A stretch of 64,000 bases of DNA from Flavobacterium silvaticum (GTDB lineage Bacteria; Bacteroidota; Bacteroidia; Flavobacteriales; Flavobacteriaceae). The notes under the pieces are model-generated. The model saw nothing but the letters and a program-made list of their open reading frames with translations. It ran no database searches and was not told the DNA's origin. The position numbers and the translations under genes are program-made. Below, one piece after another: positions 9,546 through 17,802 of the stretch. Every line of letters begins with the position of its first letter. The first letter of the stretch is position 1. The DNA lies in the NCBI RefSeq assembly GCF_012911565.1, contig NZ_JAAMPU010000103.1, positions 168,036 to 232,035 on the forward strand, read 5' to 3'.

Positions 9546-10222
9546 TCTTCTTTCAGATAATATCCGAAACCAAGCCTTGTATGAATAAGTTTCGTACTGA
9601 AATCCCGATCGATTTTCTTGCGGATGTAATTGATGTAGACTTCAATGGTATTCAGGTTCGTATCGAATTGATTGTCCCAGAGTTGTTCCGATATAGCTGC
9701 TTTGGATAGCACGCGGCCTTTAGATTTTGCAAGCAGCAAAAGCAACTGATATTCCTTCTGGGTTAGCGTGATTTCCTGTCCGTCTCTTTTGACCGTGGCA
9801 GATGTAGTGTTGATTTCAAGATCTGAAACCGAGATGATTTCGTCTTGTTGCTGTGGGATGCTGCTGCGCCGGAGCAACGATTGGATCCGCATGAACAATT
9901 CGTCTATGTGGAACGGTTTGACCAGATAATCATCGGCGCCTTTATCAAAGGCATCGCGTTTGTCCTGCACGTCTCCGTAGGCTGTGAGCATCAGGATTGG
10001 CGTACTTTTATCGGTTTCCCGAATTTGGGAACACACATCCAGACCGTTCATTTTCGGGACGTTTATATCCAAAAGGAAAAGATTGTATTGCTGCTGACGA
10101 AGCTGTCTGAAGAACACTTCCCCATCAAAAACCGCATCGCATTCAAAGTTGCGGCTTATCAGGAAATTCTGAACTACTTTTGAAAGAATGGCATCGTCTT
10201 CTAAAAGCAATATTCGGGTCAT
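9542..10222 (-). CDS. OmpR-family response regulator (CusR/CzcR-like)
   Basis: A 226-residue two-domain regulator. The receiver has the acidic pair Glu8-Asp9-Asp10, phospho-acceptor Asp52 in LFLLDINVPKMNG, Thr80 and Lys102 in DDYLVKPFH. The C-terminal winged helix contains LTQKEYQLLLLL and the recognition-helix region NTIEVYINYIRKKID. It overlaps the kinase gene by ATGA (9542-9545), so the two are translationally coupled. It probably binds the half-site array at 8148-8189 and activates the RND efflux operon in response to metal. It starts 3 bases after the preceding gene, so it has no independent promoter visible. Confidence 0.93.
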   Translation of the reverse strand: MTRILLLEDDAILSKVVQNFLISRNFECDAVFDGEVFFRQLRQQQYNLFLLDINVPKMNGLDVCSQIRETDKSTPILMLTAYGDVQDKRDAFDKGADDYLVKPFHIDELFMRIQSLLRRSSIPQQQDEIISVSDLEINTTSATVKRDGQEITLTQKEYQLLLLLAKSKGRVLSKAAISEQLWDNQFDTNLNTIEVYINYIRKKIDRDFSTKLIHTRLGFGYYLKEE

Positions 10223-10225
10223 TAT

Positions 10226-11011
10226 TTATTGCTTAGGCTTAAAATAAGCGGCTGCCTCAGGCCCTTTTATGATGACAAAGAGAATCACCGATGCGAAAAT
10301 GGCAATCACAAACAGAATGAACATCGCCACGAACATTAAAAGGACGCGAATGATTATCGACACTAAACTTTTCTCATAATAAAACTGTTTATAGAACCAG
10401 ACCATGATTGGTAAAACAACCGTGGAACTTAACATGCTTACTGTCATAAAAGTCTGTACCTCGTGTCTTGTCAGATACATGACCGGATAGATCACAAGCA
10501 ATGAGAACAAGGTGTAGAAACAGAGTCCATAGGTGTTCATGATGATGTGCTCGTAATAATTCTGGCCCCATTTTCGAAACGCAATGGCGGAAAACGCAGA
10601 AACGAGTGGAATGAATGCCAACATCATCGCGGAATTATAACTGGACAAAAATGTAATGACATCATGGGACACGTTGTCATTTATTTTCATGGCGGCATAC
10701 ACCTCTTTCATGATGTTCTGCAACCCCAGGATTTTATAGGATACGAATGTGGTAATACCGACCAATGTAAAAGCCATGAGGATGGGTTTATAATGGTTCA
10801 CCCGATTCCCGTCTATGAATTCCCGTGCCGTCTTTCCCGGATTGAGCAGGATTTTCTTCACCGAATAAAAGAATCCTTTATTGGTGTGTATGACCGAATA
10901 TTGCAGCTCATCGATCAGATACTTCCGGTCGATGCGTTTGAATTTCTTCTGGCCGCAGTTCGGACAAAAATTCGCTACGATGGTTTCTTCACAATTCAGG
11001 CACTGGCTCAT
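10226..11011 (-). CDS. DUF3667 zinc-ribbon membrane protein
   Basis: A 261-residue protein that begins with a zinc-ribbon pattern (CLNCEE then FCPNCGQKKF), a short amphipathic stretch ending in ILLNPGKTAREFIDGNRV, and four to five hydrophobic helices. This arrangement is the DUF3667 family, common in Bacteroidota and of unknown role. The Cys pairs at residues 4/7 and 15/18 would hold one zinc on the cytosolic side. It lies between a small membrane protein and the response regulator, all on one strand with gaps of 11 and 3 bases. It may therefore be cotranscribed with the two-component system, but nothing in the sequence ties it to metal sensing. Confidence 0.82.
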   Translation of the reverse strand: MSQCLNCEETIVANFCPNCGQKKFKRIDRKYLIDELQYSVIHTNKGFFYSVKKILLNPGKTAREFIDGNRVNHYKPILMAFTLVGITTFVSYKILGLQNIMKEVYAAMKINDNVSHDVITFLSSYNSAMMLAFIPLVSAFSAIAFRKWGQNYYEHIIMNTYGLCFYTLFSLLVIYPVMYLTRHEVQTFMTVSMLSSTVVLPIMVWFYKQFYYEKSLVSIIIRVLLMFVAMFILFVIAIFASVILFVIIKGPEAAAYFKPKQ

Positions 11012-11022
11012 TTCGATTTGGA

Positions 11023-11286
11023 TTAGGAGTTGTTTTTTCTTGATTTGAGCTCGGTTTCAACCTGGCTCATTCGTATCAGTATGGGCATTAAGGTTAAAAA
11101 CATAGCCGGTATGATGGCCGCCAGGCCGAATTTTCCGCTTTTGGCCATCAGGAAAAGTAAAATGACGGCTGCCGAAACCATCACAATCCCCAATCCGATT
11201 GCAACGCCTTTGATTTTACTCTTTTCTTTTTCAAGTTCTTCTACAGATAATCCGGATAGTTTGTTCTTTGTGTTTTCCTCTTTCAT
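11023..11286 (-). CDS. Small two-helix membrane protein
   Basis: An 87-residue protein with a charged N-terminus (KEENTKNKLSGL, then a short helix rich in Glu and Lys), two hydrophobic helices (IGLGIVMVSAAVILLFLMA and FGLAAIIPAMFLTLMPILI) and a short charged tail. I do not recognise a family beyond generic flavobacterial membrane proteins. It is the first gene after trmD in the minus-strand run and precedes the DUF3667 gene by 11 bases. Function unknown. Confidence 0.7.
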   Translation of the reverse strand: MKEENTKNKLSGLSVEELEKEKSKIKGVAIGLGIVMVSAAVILLFLMAKSGKFGLAAIIPAMFLTLMPILIRMSQVETELKSRKNNS

Positions 11287-11347
11287 GATGACTAATGTTC
11301 GTTTTGTAAATATTCACAAATTTTGAGGCAGAACCAAACTTTGAAGT

Positions 11348-12025
11348 TTAATTTTCCAGTAAATCCGGCCTTCTGTTTTTGGTGTGTTCATAGGCCATAT
11401 CCTCGCGCCATTTTTCAATGTTGGCCGCATGTCCGCTCATGAGCACATCCGGCACTTTCCAGCCTTTGTATTCGCTTGGGCGTGTGTACACAGGCGGTGC
11501 GAGTAAATTGTCCTGGAAACTGTCGGTCAATGCTGAGGTTTCGTCTGATAAAACACCCGGAATCAATCGGATCAGCGCATCAGACAACACCAAAGCGCCC
11601 AATTCACCTCCGCTCAAAACATAATCGCCAATAGAGATTTCCATGGTAATGAAATGATCGCGCACGCGTTGGTCGACACCTTTGTAATGTCCGCACAAAA
11701 TGATGATGTTTTCAAACGACGACATCCGGTTGGCCATTTGCTGGTTCAGGGTTTCCCCGTCCGGCGTCATGTAGATGATTTCGTCGTAGCCACGCTCCGA
11801 TTTGAGCTTGGTGATGCAATCGTCAATCGGCTGTATCGTCATGACCATGCCTGCGCCCCCGCCAAACTGGTAATCGTCCACACTTTTTTGTTTGTTGAGC
11901 GTGTAATCGCGAAGGTTGTGGAAATGTACTTCTACGAGGCCTTTATCAATCGCGCGTTTCATGATGGAACCTTCGAACGGGCTGCGCAATAAATCCGGAA
12001 GTACGGTGATGATATCGATTCTCAT
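11348..12025 (-). CDS. trmD: tRNA (guanine-37-N1)-methyltransferase TrmD
   Basis: A 225-residue SPOUT methyltransferase that methylates G37 next to the anticodon using S-adenosylmethionine. Conserved blocks are [20 protein letters not shown] at the start, [23 protein letters not shown], the knot [15 protein letters not shown] and [20 protein letters not shown] chose the ATG at 12025, which begins exactly at the family N-terminus. A longer frame to 12181 adds 52 basic residues that match nothing and would cross the divergent promoter region. A TACATTTG -7 box with TTG about 20 bases upstream precedes it. Its usual partner rplS is 10 kb downstream. Confidence 0.95.
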   Translation of the reverse strand: MRIDIITVLPDLLRSPFEGSIMKRAIDKGLVEVHFHNLRDYTLNKQKSVDDYQFGGGAGMVMTIQPIDDCITKLKSERGYDEIIYMTPDGETLNQQMANRMSSFENIIILCGHYKGVDQRVRDHFITMEISIGDYVLSGGELGALVLSDALIRLIPGVLSDETSALTDSFQDNLLAPPVYTRPSEYKGWKVPDVLMSGHAANIEKWREDMAYEHTKNRRPDLLEN

Positions 12026-12054
12026 GGTTGTCGGTTGTGGGAAAATCAGAGCAG

Positions 12055-12062
12055 CAAATGTA
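12055..12062 (-). promoter_or_regulatory. -7 promoter element of trmD
   Basis: TACATTTG on the minus strand, 30 bases before the trmD ATG. A TTG lies about 20 bases upstream of it, near the -33 distance known for Bacteroidota sigma-A promoters. Confidence 0.6.
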
Positions 12063-12117
12063 CGTTCGTCACTAAACAATACCAATATCAATACACAATA
12101 AATTTCTATATTGCCGC

Positions 12118-13203
12118 ATGAAGCTACTTTTACGCAATCTTTCCGTTTTGGCCTTTTTGTTTTTGATTGTTTCCTGTTCAAAGGATGACCATGACGAATA
12201 TATCGAGCCGGAAGTCATAGATCCGGTGACTGTCGACCTCTCGCTGGTGCCTTATCCGAAACTATCCGATTATCATTTTTTTGATGGCGAAATGAATCTG
12301 CTGCACCCAAGCGTACGATTGATTCCATACCAACCGTCGAGCCAATTATTTACAGATTACGCTTCAAAAGCACGTTTTCTGTGGATACCGGAAGGTACAT
12401 CGGCCCAATATGTCTCCGATTCGGAACCTTTTGAAATGCCGGTCGGTTCCGTCCTGATTAAAAATTTCTTTTATTCAGATACACCAAATGGCCGTCAGCT
12501 TGTTGAGACCCGATTAATGATACGCAAAGCCGACGGCTGGATTTTCGCCAATTACATCTGGAACGACGAGCAGACCGAAGCCTTTTACAGCACAAGCGAC
12601 GAAATCAAAACCATCACGTTCACCCAGAATTCCACTACACGCACCATAGATTACCGCATTCCGTCACAAAACGACTGCGCCACGTGCCACAACCAGAACG
12701 AAGTGGCGCGCCCTCTGGGGTTCAAGCCTCAGAACCTCAATAATTTCATCGGATATTATCCGGATGACTTCGATAGCAATCAATTGGAATATCTTAGTGG
12801 ACATGGAATCGCAACGGGTATTCCTTCCAACGTTGTTTCTACAGTAGATTATTCAGATGCTTCGCAACCGCTCGACCTTCGTGTCCGTTCCTATTTCGAC
12901 AGCAATTGTGCCCATTGCCACTCAGACGGCGGCACGGCTTCCTATACTGTATTGCGCTTTGGCTTCAACGTCACTTCCGATCCTTCACAAATGGGTGTCT
13001 GTGTCGGTGCCACGCTCGAACCGCCGGGCTTTGATCACGTAAAAATAGTCAATCCGCAAAACGCCTCAGGTTCTACGTTGCCGTTTATGATGAGCACTGA
13101 TATTTCGTTTTACATGATGCCTCGTATCGGACGGACCATCGTGCATGAAGAAGCTGTCGAAATGGTAAATCAGTGGATCAGTTCGCTCCCGGAGTGTGAG
13201 TGA
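12118..13203 (+). CDS. Diheme-type c cytochrome lipoprotein (SO2930/HNE_0200 family)
   Basis: A 361-residue exported protein with lipobox IVSC (Cys20). Two CxxCH haem-attachment motifs are present: CATCH near the middle and CAHCH further on. The conserved opening [17 protein letters not shown] and the block [18 protein letters not shown] match the family of conserved hypothetical diheme proteins (SO2930 type). It probably transfers electrons at the cell surface, but no substrate is known. A paralogue sits at 46039-47190. It is divergent from trmD with a 92-base spacer and is followed by a 14-base-stem hairpin. The start ATG directly begins the signal peptide. Confidence 0.85.
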   Translation: MKLLLRNLSVLAFLFLIVSCSKDDHDEYIEPEVIDPVTVDLSLVPYPKLSDYHFFDGEMNLLHPSVRLIPYQPSSQLFTDYASKARFLWIPEGTSAQYVSDSEPFEMPVGSVLIKNFFYSDTPNGRQLVETRLMIRKADGWIFANYIWNDEQTEAFYSTSDEIKTITFTQNSTTRTIDYRIPSQNDCATCHNQNEVARPLGFKPQNLNNFIGYYPDDFDSNQLEYLSGHGIATGIPSNVVSTVDYSDASQPLDLRVRSYFDSNCAHCHSDGGTASYTVLRFGFNVTSDPSQMGVCVGATLEPPGFDHVKIVNPQNASGSTLPFMMSTDISFYMMPRIGRTIVHEEAVEMVNQWISSLPECE

Positions 13204-13218
13204 GTGGGTAGAAGGGTA

Positions 13219-13261
13219 GAAGCAAGAGGCAATTTTCCTGTCTAATCTTGCCTCTTGCTTC
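13219..13261. terminator. Bidirectional hairpin between convergent genes
   Basis: Perfect 14-base arms, GAAGCAAGAGGCAA (13219-13232) and TTGCCTCTTGCTTC (13248-13261), with a 15-base loop. It lies exactly between the stops of two convergent genes. There is no long T-run, so it may act as a barrier or 3' stabiliser as much as a classic terminator. Confidence 0.55.
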
Positions 13262-13265
13262 TGTC

Positions 13266-14120
13266 TCATTTCAACTCTTCGACAATCGCCCGAACCGCTT
13301 TTGGGTTGTATTGTCCTTCCTGGTCGCAGTTGATTGTGGCTTCCGGTTTTATATCGGCAACGAACAAATTGAAATCCTTGCAGTCGCGGAAAATATTGAA
13401 TTCCTTTTTCGCGATATCCCAAACAATCCCTTTGGCAGAATTGACGACACTGGTAGGAACGCCTCCGTTGACGGCCAATGCCTTGACCCACAAATTGCCA
13501 AGATCGGTCTCCATGTAAAATAAATGTTCGCCTCCGAGTAAAACTTTGGTGAATGAATTCGGGAAGTCGCTGTCCTGCGATCGGTCTTTTTTGTTGCGGT
13601 TGTCCAGAATTGCATCTACTTGGAAATACAGGTTTTTCCTGTAAAATATCGCAAAGGTATTCTTTACTTTTTTATCCGATTCCACATAATAGAACATCAC
13701 CTGTTGTTCGTCCGGAGCGAATTCCTTTTCAAAACCGGTTAGTGTAAATGGTAAAACAGCTTCAGTCTTTGACGGTTTATGATTGAGGAAATCTTCTTTG
13801 GTCATGTAAATTCCATCGGGATAACCGGAAATTATGGGTTCCGGCTTTTTGGTTTCGGTCGGTTTTTTCTCGGGTTTGGTTCCGTAGACTACGGTTCCTT
13901 CGGCATCTTCGATATACTTTATCGAATTGAGCAGGTATTGGAATTCCGATTTGGTTTCAAGATCAAAAAAAGTCACTTCCTGATCCTTGATCCTGAGGTT
14001 TGAAAATGAAAATTTCTGATTGGCGGTGTTCATCAATTTGCCTTTGCTGACAAAGTTTGGCTGAGCCGGGATTCCGATTGGGATAATAAATAGAAGTAGC
14101 AGCAAAAGTTTTTTTTTCAT
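13266..14120 (-). CDS. Uncharacterised secreted protein
   Basis: A 284-residue protein with a clear signal peptide ([20 protein letters not shown]). The mature part is predicted mostly beta with short motifs such as [27 protein letters not shown] and [17 protein letters not shown] Pro/Lys-rich linker ([14 protein letters not shown]) separates an N-terminal segment of about 90 residues from the rest. I recognise no domain. Similar proteins are, to my knowledge, found in flavobacteria as hypothetical exported proteins. It is convergent with the diheme gene and divergent from the immunophilin gene. Confidence 0.75.
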   Translation of the reverse strand: MKKKLLLLLLFIIPIGIPAQPNFVSKGKLMNTANQKFSFSNLRIKDQEVTFFDLETKSEFQYLLNSIKYIEDAEGTVVYGTKPEKKPTETKKPEPIISGYPDGIYMTKEDFLNHKPSKTEAVLPFTLTGFEKEFAPDEQQVMFYYVESDKKVKNTFAIFYRKNLYFQVDAILDNRNKKDRSQDSDFPNSFTKVLLGGEHLFYMETDLGNLWVKALAVNGGVPTSVVNSAKGIVWDIAKKEFNIFRDCKDFNLFVADIKPEATINCDQEGQYNPKAVRAIVEELK

Positions 14121-14172
14121 ACCTAAATCTTCAAGAAATCACAAATTCAGGCAGCCGCAATTTATATATCGC

Positions 14173-14180
14173 TAAATTTG
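14173..14180 (+). promoter_or_regulatory. -7 promoter element of the immunophilin gene
   Basis: TAAATTTG matches TAnnTTTG and lies 23 bases upstream of the ATG at 14204. A clear -33 TTG is not visible. Confidence 0.5.
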
Positions 14181-14203
14181 CCATTCATTTAAAACCGAAA
14201 GAT

Positions 14204-15136
14204 ATGCAAAACGGACTATACGCCAAATTCCATACTCCAAAAGGCGAAATCCTGATCAAACTGACACCTGAACTCACTCCCGGAACCGTAGGCAATTTTG
14301 TCGCGCTCGCCGAAGGGAACCTCGAAAATAAAGCAAAACCGCAAGGCAAGCCGTATTACGACGGACTCAAATTCCACCGCGTGATTCCGGATTTCATGAT
14401 CCAGGGAGGCGACCCGAACGGAACGGGATCAGGCGGACCGGGTTATCAGTTCGATGATGAATTCCATCAGGATTTGCGTCATGACGCGCCAGGTGTTTTA
14501 AGTATGGCCAACGCAGGTCCGGGAAGCAATGGTTCCCAGTTTTTCATTACGCATGTGGCAACGCCGTGGCTTGATGACAAGCATACCGTGTTTGGAAAAG
14601 TGGTCGAAGGCCAGGATGTTGTCGATGCCATTGCGCAGGGTGACACTATGGATAAGGTAGAAATCATCCGTGTTGGTGAAGAGGCTGAAAAATGGAATGC
14701 CGTAGAAGCGTTCCGTGTATTCGAAGGTTCACGTGCACAGCGTGAAGCCGTAGAGAAAGCGGCATCTGAAGCAAAAATGGAAGCACTTGCCGCTGGTTTT
14801 GAAAAGACGGAAAGCGGTCTTCGTTATAAAATCATCCAGAAAGGGAACGGTAAAAAAGCCGAAAATAACCGAATCGTTTCCGTTCATTATTCAGGGTCGC
14901 TTGAAAACGGAAAAGTATTCGATTCCTCATACAATCGTAAAAAGCCAATCGAGTTTCCGCTCGGCCAAGGTAACGTAATCGAAGGTTGGGATGAAGGCAT
15001 CGCTTTGTTGCAGGTTGGTGATAAAGCGCGTTTCGTTATCCCGCCGTACTTGGGTTATGGGGAACGCGGTGCCGGTGGTGTCATTCCTCCGAATGCGGTT
15101 CTGGTGTTCGATGTGGAGCTGATGGACGTCAAATAA
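14204..15136 (+). CDS. Dual immunophilin: cyclophilin fused to FKBP peptidyl-prolyl isomerase
   Basis: A 310-residue protein with two different proline isomerase domains. Residues 1-165 are a cyclophilin ([15 protein letters not shown] with the catalytic Arg, [16 protein letters not shown] and [12 protein letters not shown]). After a charged helical linker, residues 205-310 are an FKBP domain ([36 protein letters not shown] and [16 protein letters not shown]). Active-site residues of both appear intact. There is no signal peptide, so it should act in the cytosol on protein folding. Fusions of these families are rare; bacterial examples with the cyclophilin part first are known from Flavobacterium. 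It is a single-gene unit with its own -7 box. Confidence 0.94.
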   Translation: MQNGLYAKFHTPKGEILIKLTPELTPGTVGNFVALAEGNLENKAKPQGKPYYDGLKFHRVIPDFMIQGGDPNGTGSGGPGYQFDDEFHQDLRHDAPGVLSMANAGPGSNGSQFFITHVATPWLDDKHTVFGKVVEGQDVVDAIAQGDTMDKVEIIRVGEEAEKWNAVEAFRVFEGSRAQREAVEKAASEAKMEALAAGFEKTESGLRYKIIQKGNGKKAENNRIVSVHYSGSLENGKVFDSSYNRKKPIEFPLGQGNVIEGWDEGIALLQVGDKARFVIPPYLGYGERGAGGVIPPNAVLVFDVELMDVK

Positions 15137-15302
15137 GTTAACAGATAACAATTAACAGTTAACGGATAACAATTAACTGTTAATTTTGATGCAGTTTTTG
15201 ATTTCAAAATCAGTATTCTATACATTCACCTGTGTCCAAATAAACGGTTGGTTTTCTCTGGATTGTCAACCGTTAACCATTACTTGTTAACTGTTAACTC
15301 AC

Positions 15303-15326
15303 AAGCATCTTTCGGGATGCTTTTTT
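15303..15326 (+). terminator. Rho-independent terminator after the immunophilin gene
   Basis: Arms AAGCATC and GATGCTT with loop TTTCGG, followed by TTTTTT. The preceding 150 bases contain several GTTAAC units (AACAGTTAAC, AACCGTTAACC, TTAACTGTTAACT), a short AT-rich repeat tract without a gene. Confidence 0.7.
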
Positions 15327-15351
15327 GTGTCTGTTGTTTTTGGAAATCCGT

Positions 15352-15359
15352 TATATTTG
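15352..15359 (+). promoter_or_regulatory. -7 promoter element of the small cytochrome gene
   Basis: TATATTTG fits TAnnTTTG, 16 bases before the ATG at 15376. A TTG at 15334-15336 is somewhat closer than the usual spacing. Confidence 0.5.
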
Positions 15360-15375
15360 ATTCAAATCCAAACCA

Positions 15376-15723
15376 ATGAAGCGAATAGTATTTTCTATAG
15401 CAGTCGTTTGCCTGCTTTTTTCATGTGCCTCTAAAAACGTCGTATCGGCTACGTCACAACCCGCGGAACCGGAAACACCAAAGCCGGAAGTGGTTGAAGC
15501 TACAGTCCCGCCAACCGCAGCAGCCACCAATGCCATGACTGAAAGCATGTTCAAAGGCAAAGCCATCTTCGATGCGAAATGTGCCAATTGTCATGGATTA
15601 TATCAACCCAAAGATTTTTCAAAAGAAGATTGGATTCCCATTCTTAAGCGTATGCAACATAAGGCCAAAATAGAAGATGCCGATATGGCTTTGGTCAATG
15701 ATTATGTTTTGAACAGCATATAA
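15376..15723 (+). CDS. Small c-type cytochrome lipoprotein
   Basis: A 115-residue protein with lipobox LFSC (Cys17), a Pro/Glu-rich linker of about 40 residues (QPAEPETPKPEVVEAT) and a minimal cytochrome c domain. The haem motif is CANCH. The single Met in LKRMQHKAKI could be the distal ligand, and the C-terminal helix is ADMALVNDYVLN. It would be tethered to the membrane and act as a periplasmic electron carrier. It is followed 4 bases later by a DUF4328 membrane protein in the same direction, so the two are probably cotranscribed. Confidence 0.85.
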   Translation: MKRIVFSIAVVCLLFSCASKNVVSATSQPAEPETPKPEVVEATVPPTAAATNAMTESMFKGKAIFDAKCANCHGLYQPKDFSKEDWIPILKRMQHKAKIEDADMALVNDYVLNSI

Positions 15724-15727
15724 TATA

Positions 15728-16444
15728 ATGGAAATCAGGCCGAATACAGAAAGGGCGCGAATTGCCATCATTATGGTCTGGATTGTACTTACAGTCCAGA
15801 TGGCATCCTTGGTTTCGGCATATTTTCAATACAGGTTATTGATCAATTTGCAGGACAGCAACTATGTTTCGCCTGACGAACTCAGCATGAACGACCTGCG
15901 TGAAAGGCTGATTGCCGTTGTCTTTTTAATCCTTTATCTTGTTTCCGGCATCACGTTTATCCGGTGGTTCAGAAGGGCATATTTTAATCTTGGGCAACGC
16001 GTTACCGTATTGGAGTATTCCGATGGTTGGGCTGCGGGAAGTTGGTTTGTCCCGGTTTTGAACTTCTTCAGGCCTTTTCAAATGATGCGGGAAATGTATC
16101 AGGAAACCATCGATATCTTTTTAAATAACAAACAGCTCAAAGAAGTAAAACTTTCAACTGCTTTTTTAGGCTGGTGGTGGTTTTTCTGGATACTCAATAC
16201 CATACTTTCCCAAGTCGCGAATCGTACTGCTTTATCGGCGAATACCGTAGAAGAATTCATTTTTTCAACCAAAGCAGATATGATTTCAGACATTTTTATG
16301 ATTCCGTTATCGATTCTTGCAGTCAAAGTCATTTCAGATTATTCAGAAGCCGAAGAGTTACTGCTGCATTTGGATCAGGAAGACGCCCGACAGGAATTCA
16401 TAACAGAAACCATAGCCATTTCCGATTCATCGGGACAACCATAG
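15728..16444 (+). CDS. DUF4328 membrane protein
   Basis: A 238-residue protein with four to five hydrophobic helices. The region WAAGSWFVPVLNFFRPFQMM followed by REMYQ is the DUF4328 signature (GW-x-VP-x-N-x-x-x-P-x-x-MMRE). The family has no assigned function and is found next to varied genes. The acidic cytosolic tail (EAEELLLHLDQEDARQEF) is a local feature. It starts 4 bases after the small cytochrome gene and ends at a bidirectional terminator shared with glgC. Confidence 0.85.
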   Translation: MEIRPNTERARIAIIMVWIVLTVQMASLVSAYFQYRLLINLQDSNYVSPDELSMNDLRERLIAVVFLILYLVSGITFIRWFRRAYFNLGQRVTVLEYSDGWAAGSWFVPVLNFFRPFQMMREMYQETIDIFLNNKQLKEVKLSTAFLGWWWFFWILNTILSQVANRTALSANTVEEFIFSTKADMISDIFMIPLSILAVKVISDYSEAEELLLHLDQEDARQEFITETIAISDSSGQP

Positions 16445-16463
16445 CCCGAATCCATATAAAAAG

Positions 16464-16492
16464 AAAAAGCGCCGGATTAGAGGCGCTTTTTT
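16464..16492. terminator. Bidirectional terminator between DUF4328 gene and glgC
   Basis: AAAAGCGCC and GGCGCTTTT arms with an 8-base loop, with A-rich and T-rich flanks so that it can work in both directions for the convergent genes. Confidence 0.75.
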
Positions 16493-16509
16493 CATAGGAT
16501 GAATTATTG

Positions 16510-17802
16510 TCAGATTGCTTCGGTAGTATCGCCAACCCGGAATCCGTCCGGAACCGCGGCATTCTTCTTGACTACGATGATGCCATCTTTGACCGTGTAT
16601 AATTCGTGATCCGAATCCGCGAGATGCGAGCCTCCGTTTAAGTATACGTCGTTCCCGATGCGGCAATTCTTGTCTACTATGGTGTTGTTCAGATAACAGC
16701 GCTCCCCAATCCCAATATTGATGAGCCTGTGTTCGAGATTTTCGTAGATTTCCTTTAGGTTCTGATAGTGATCGCTACCCATGACATAGGAGTTATGGAT
16801 TTCGGTGTCTTTCCCAATTCTCGTCCTGATCCCGATTACCGAACGGTCAATCGTACAGCCATGCAAAATACAGCCTTCGGCGATCATGCCTTTACGGATT
16901 TTCGATTCCCCGATTATCTTGGTCGGTGGCAGGATACGCGCCCTGGTGTAAATCCGGTTGGCGTTGTCGAATAGATTGAATTGCGGAATTTCGTCGGTGA
17001 GTTCGAGGTTAGCCTCAAAGAACGAATCGATATTACCGATGTCCGTCCAATAGCCTTCGTACTGGAAGCTTCTCATTTTGTGCTTCCCGACAGACTGTGG
17101 CATGATTTCCTTTCCAAAATCTGTAGTGGATTGATCCGACATCAGCTTTACGAGAAGGTCGCGATTGAACACATAAATTCCCATAGATGCCAGATAATGT
17201 TTGCCTTGTGCCTGCATTTCTTCGCTTACGGGCGATGTCCATTCGTGCAATACATCTGGCTTTGGTTTTTCGATGAAGGCCGTGACTACATCGTCGGCAT
17301 CGGTTTTCATGATACCGAAGCCCGGTGCGTCCTTGGAATTCACCGGAAGTGTCGCAATCGAAATCTCGGCCCCGCTTTCCTCGTGTTTTTTGATCATTTC
17401 ATTAAAATCCATCTGATACAACTGATCGCCCGAAAGAATCAGTGCATATTCGAATTCATGGTTGAGGAAATGGTTCATGCACTGTCGGACGGCATCGGCT
17501 GTTCCCTGGAACCAGCCCGCGTTTTCAGGCGTCTGTTCCGCGGCCAGGATATCGACAAAAGCCGTACTGAACGAACTGAAATGATACGTGTTCTTAATAT
17601 GTTGGTTCAACGATGCCGAATTGAACTGCGTCAATACGAAAATGCGCTTGATGTCGCTGTTGATGCAATTCGAGATCGGAATATCGACCAAACGATATTT
17701 TCCCGCAATGGGAACCGCCGGTTTGGATCGGCTGTTTGTCAAAGGTGCCAGGCGCGAGCCTTGTCCGCCACCAAGTATGATGGCAAGCGATTTATTTCTC
17801 AT
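16510..17802 (-). CDS. glgC: Glucose-1-phosphate adenylyltransferase (ADP-glucose pyrophosphorylase)
   Basis: A 430-residue enzyme making ADP-glucose from ATP and glucose-1-phosphate for glycogen synthesis. The nucleotide-binding start is LAIILGGGQGSRLAPLT, followed by SKPAVPIAGKYRLVDIPISN, the substrate region GTADAVRQ and a C-terminal left-handed beta-helix (IGIRTRIGKDTEIHNSYV). I chose the ATG at 17802 because the family sequence begins there. It overlaps the glgA stop by ATGA (17799-17802), so the pair is translationally coupled. The longer frame to 17862 is read-through inside glgA. Confidence 0.95.
   Translation of the reverse strand: MRNKSLAIILGGGQGSRLAPLTNSRSKPAVPIAGKYRLVDIPISNCINSDIKRIFVLTQFNSASLNQHIKNTYHFSSFSTAFVDILAAEQTPENAGWFQGTADAVRQCMNHFLNHEFEYALILSGDQLYQMDFNEMIKKHEESGAEISIATLPVNSKDAPGFGIMKTDADDVVTAFIEKPKPDVLHEWTSPVSEEMQAQGKHYLASMGIYVFNRDLLVKLMSDQSTTDFGKEIMPQSVGKHKMRSFQYEGYWTDIGNIDSFFEANLELTDEIPQFNLFDNANRIYTRARILPPTKIIGESKIRKGMIAEGCILHGCTIDRSVIGIRTRIGKDTEIHNSYVMGSDHYQNLKEIYENLEHRLINIGIGERCYLNNTIVDKNCRIGNDVYLNGGSHLADSDHELYTVKDGIIVVKKNAAVPDGFRVGDTTEAI

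Noticed and set aside
13204..13261. Hairpin as an attenuator for the diheme gene
   Set aside because: It lies between convergent stop codons and is better explained as a terminator or 3' end structure.
15137..15300. GTTAAC-rich tract as a replication or partition site
   Set aside because: The units are irregular, short and AT-biased, and lie between a stop codon and a terminator; no initiator boxes are seen.
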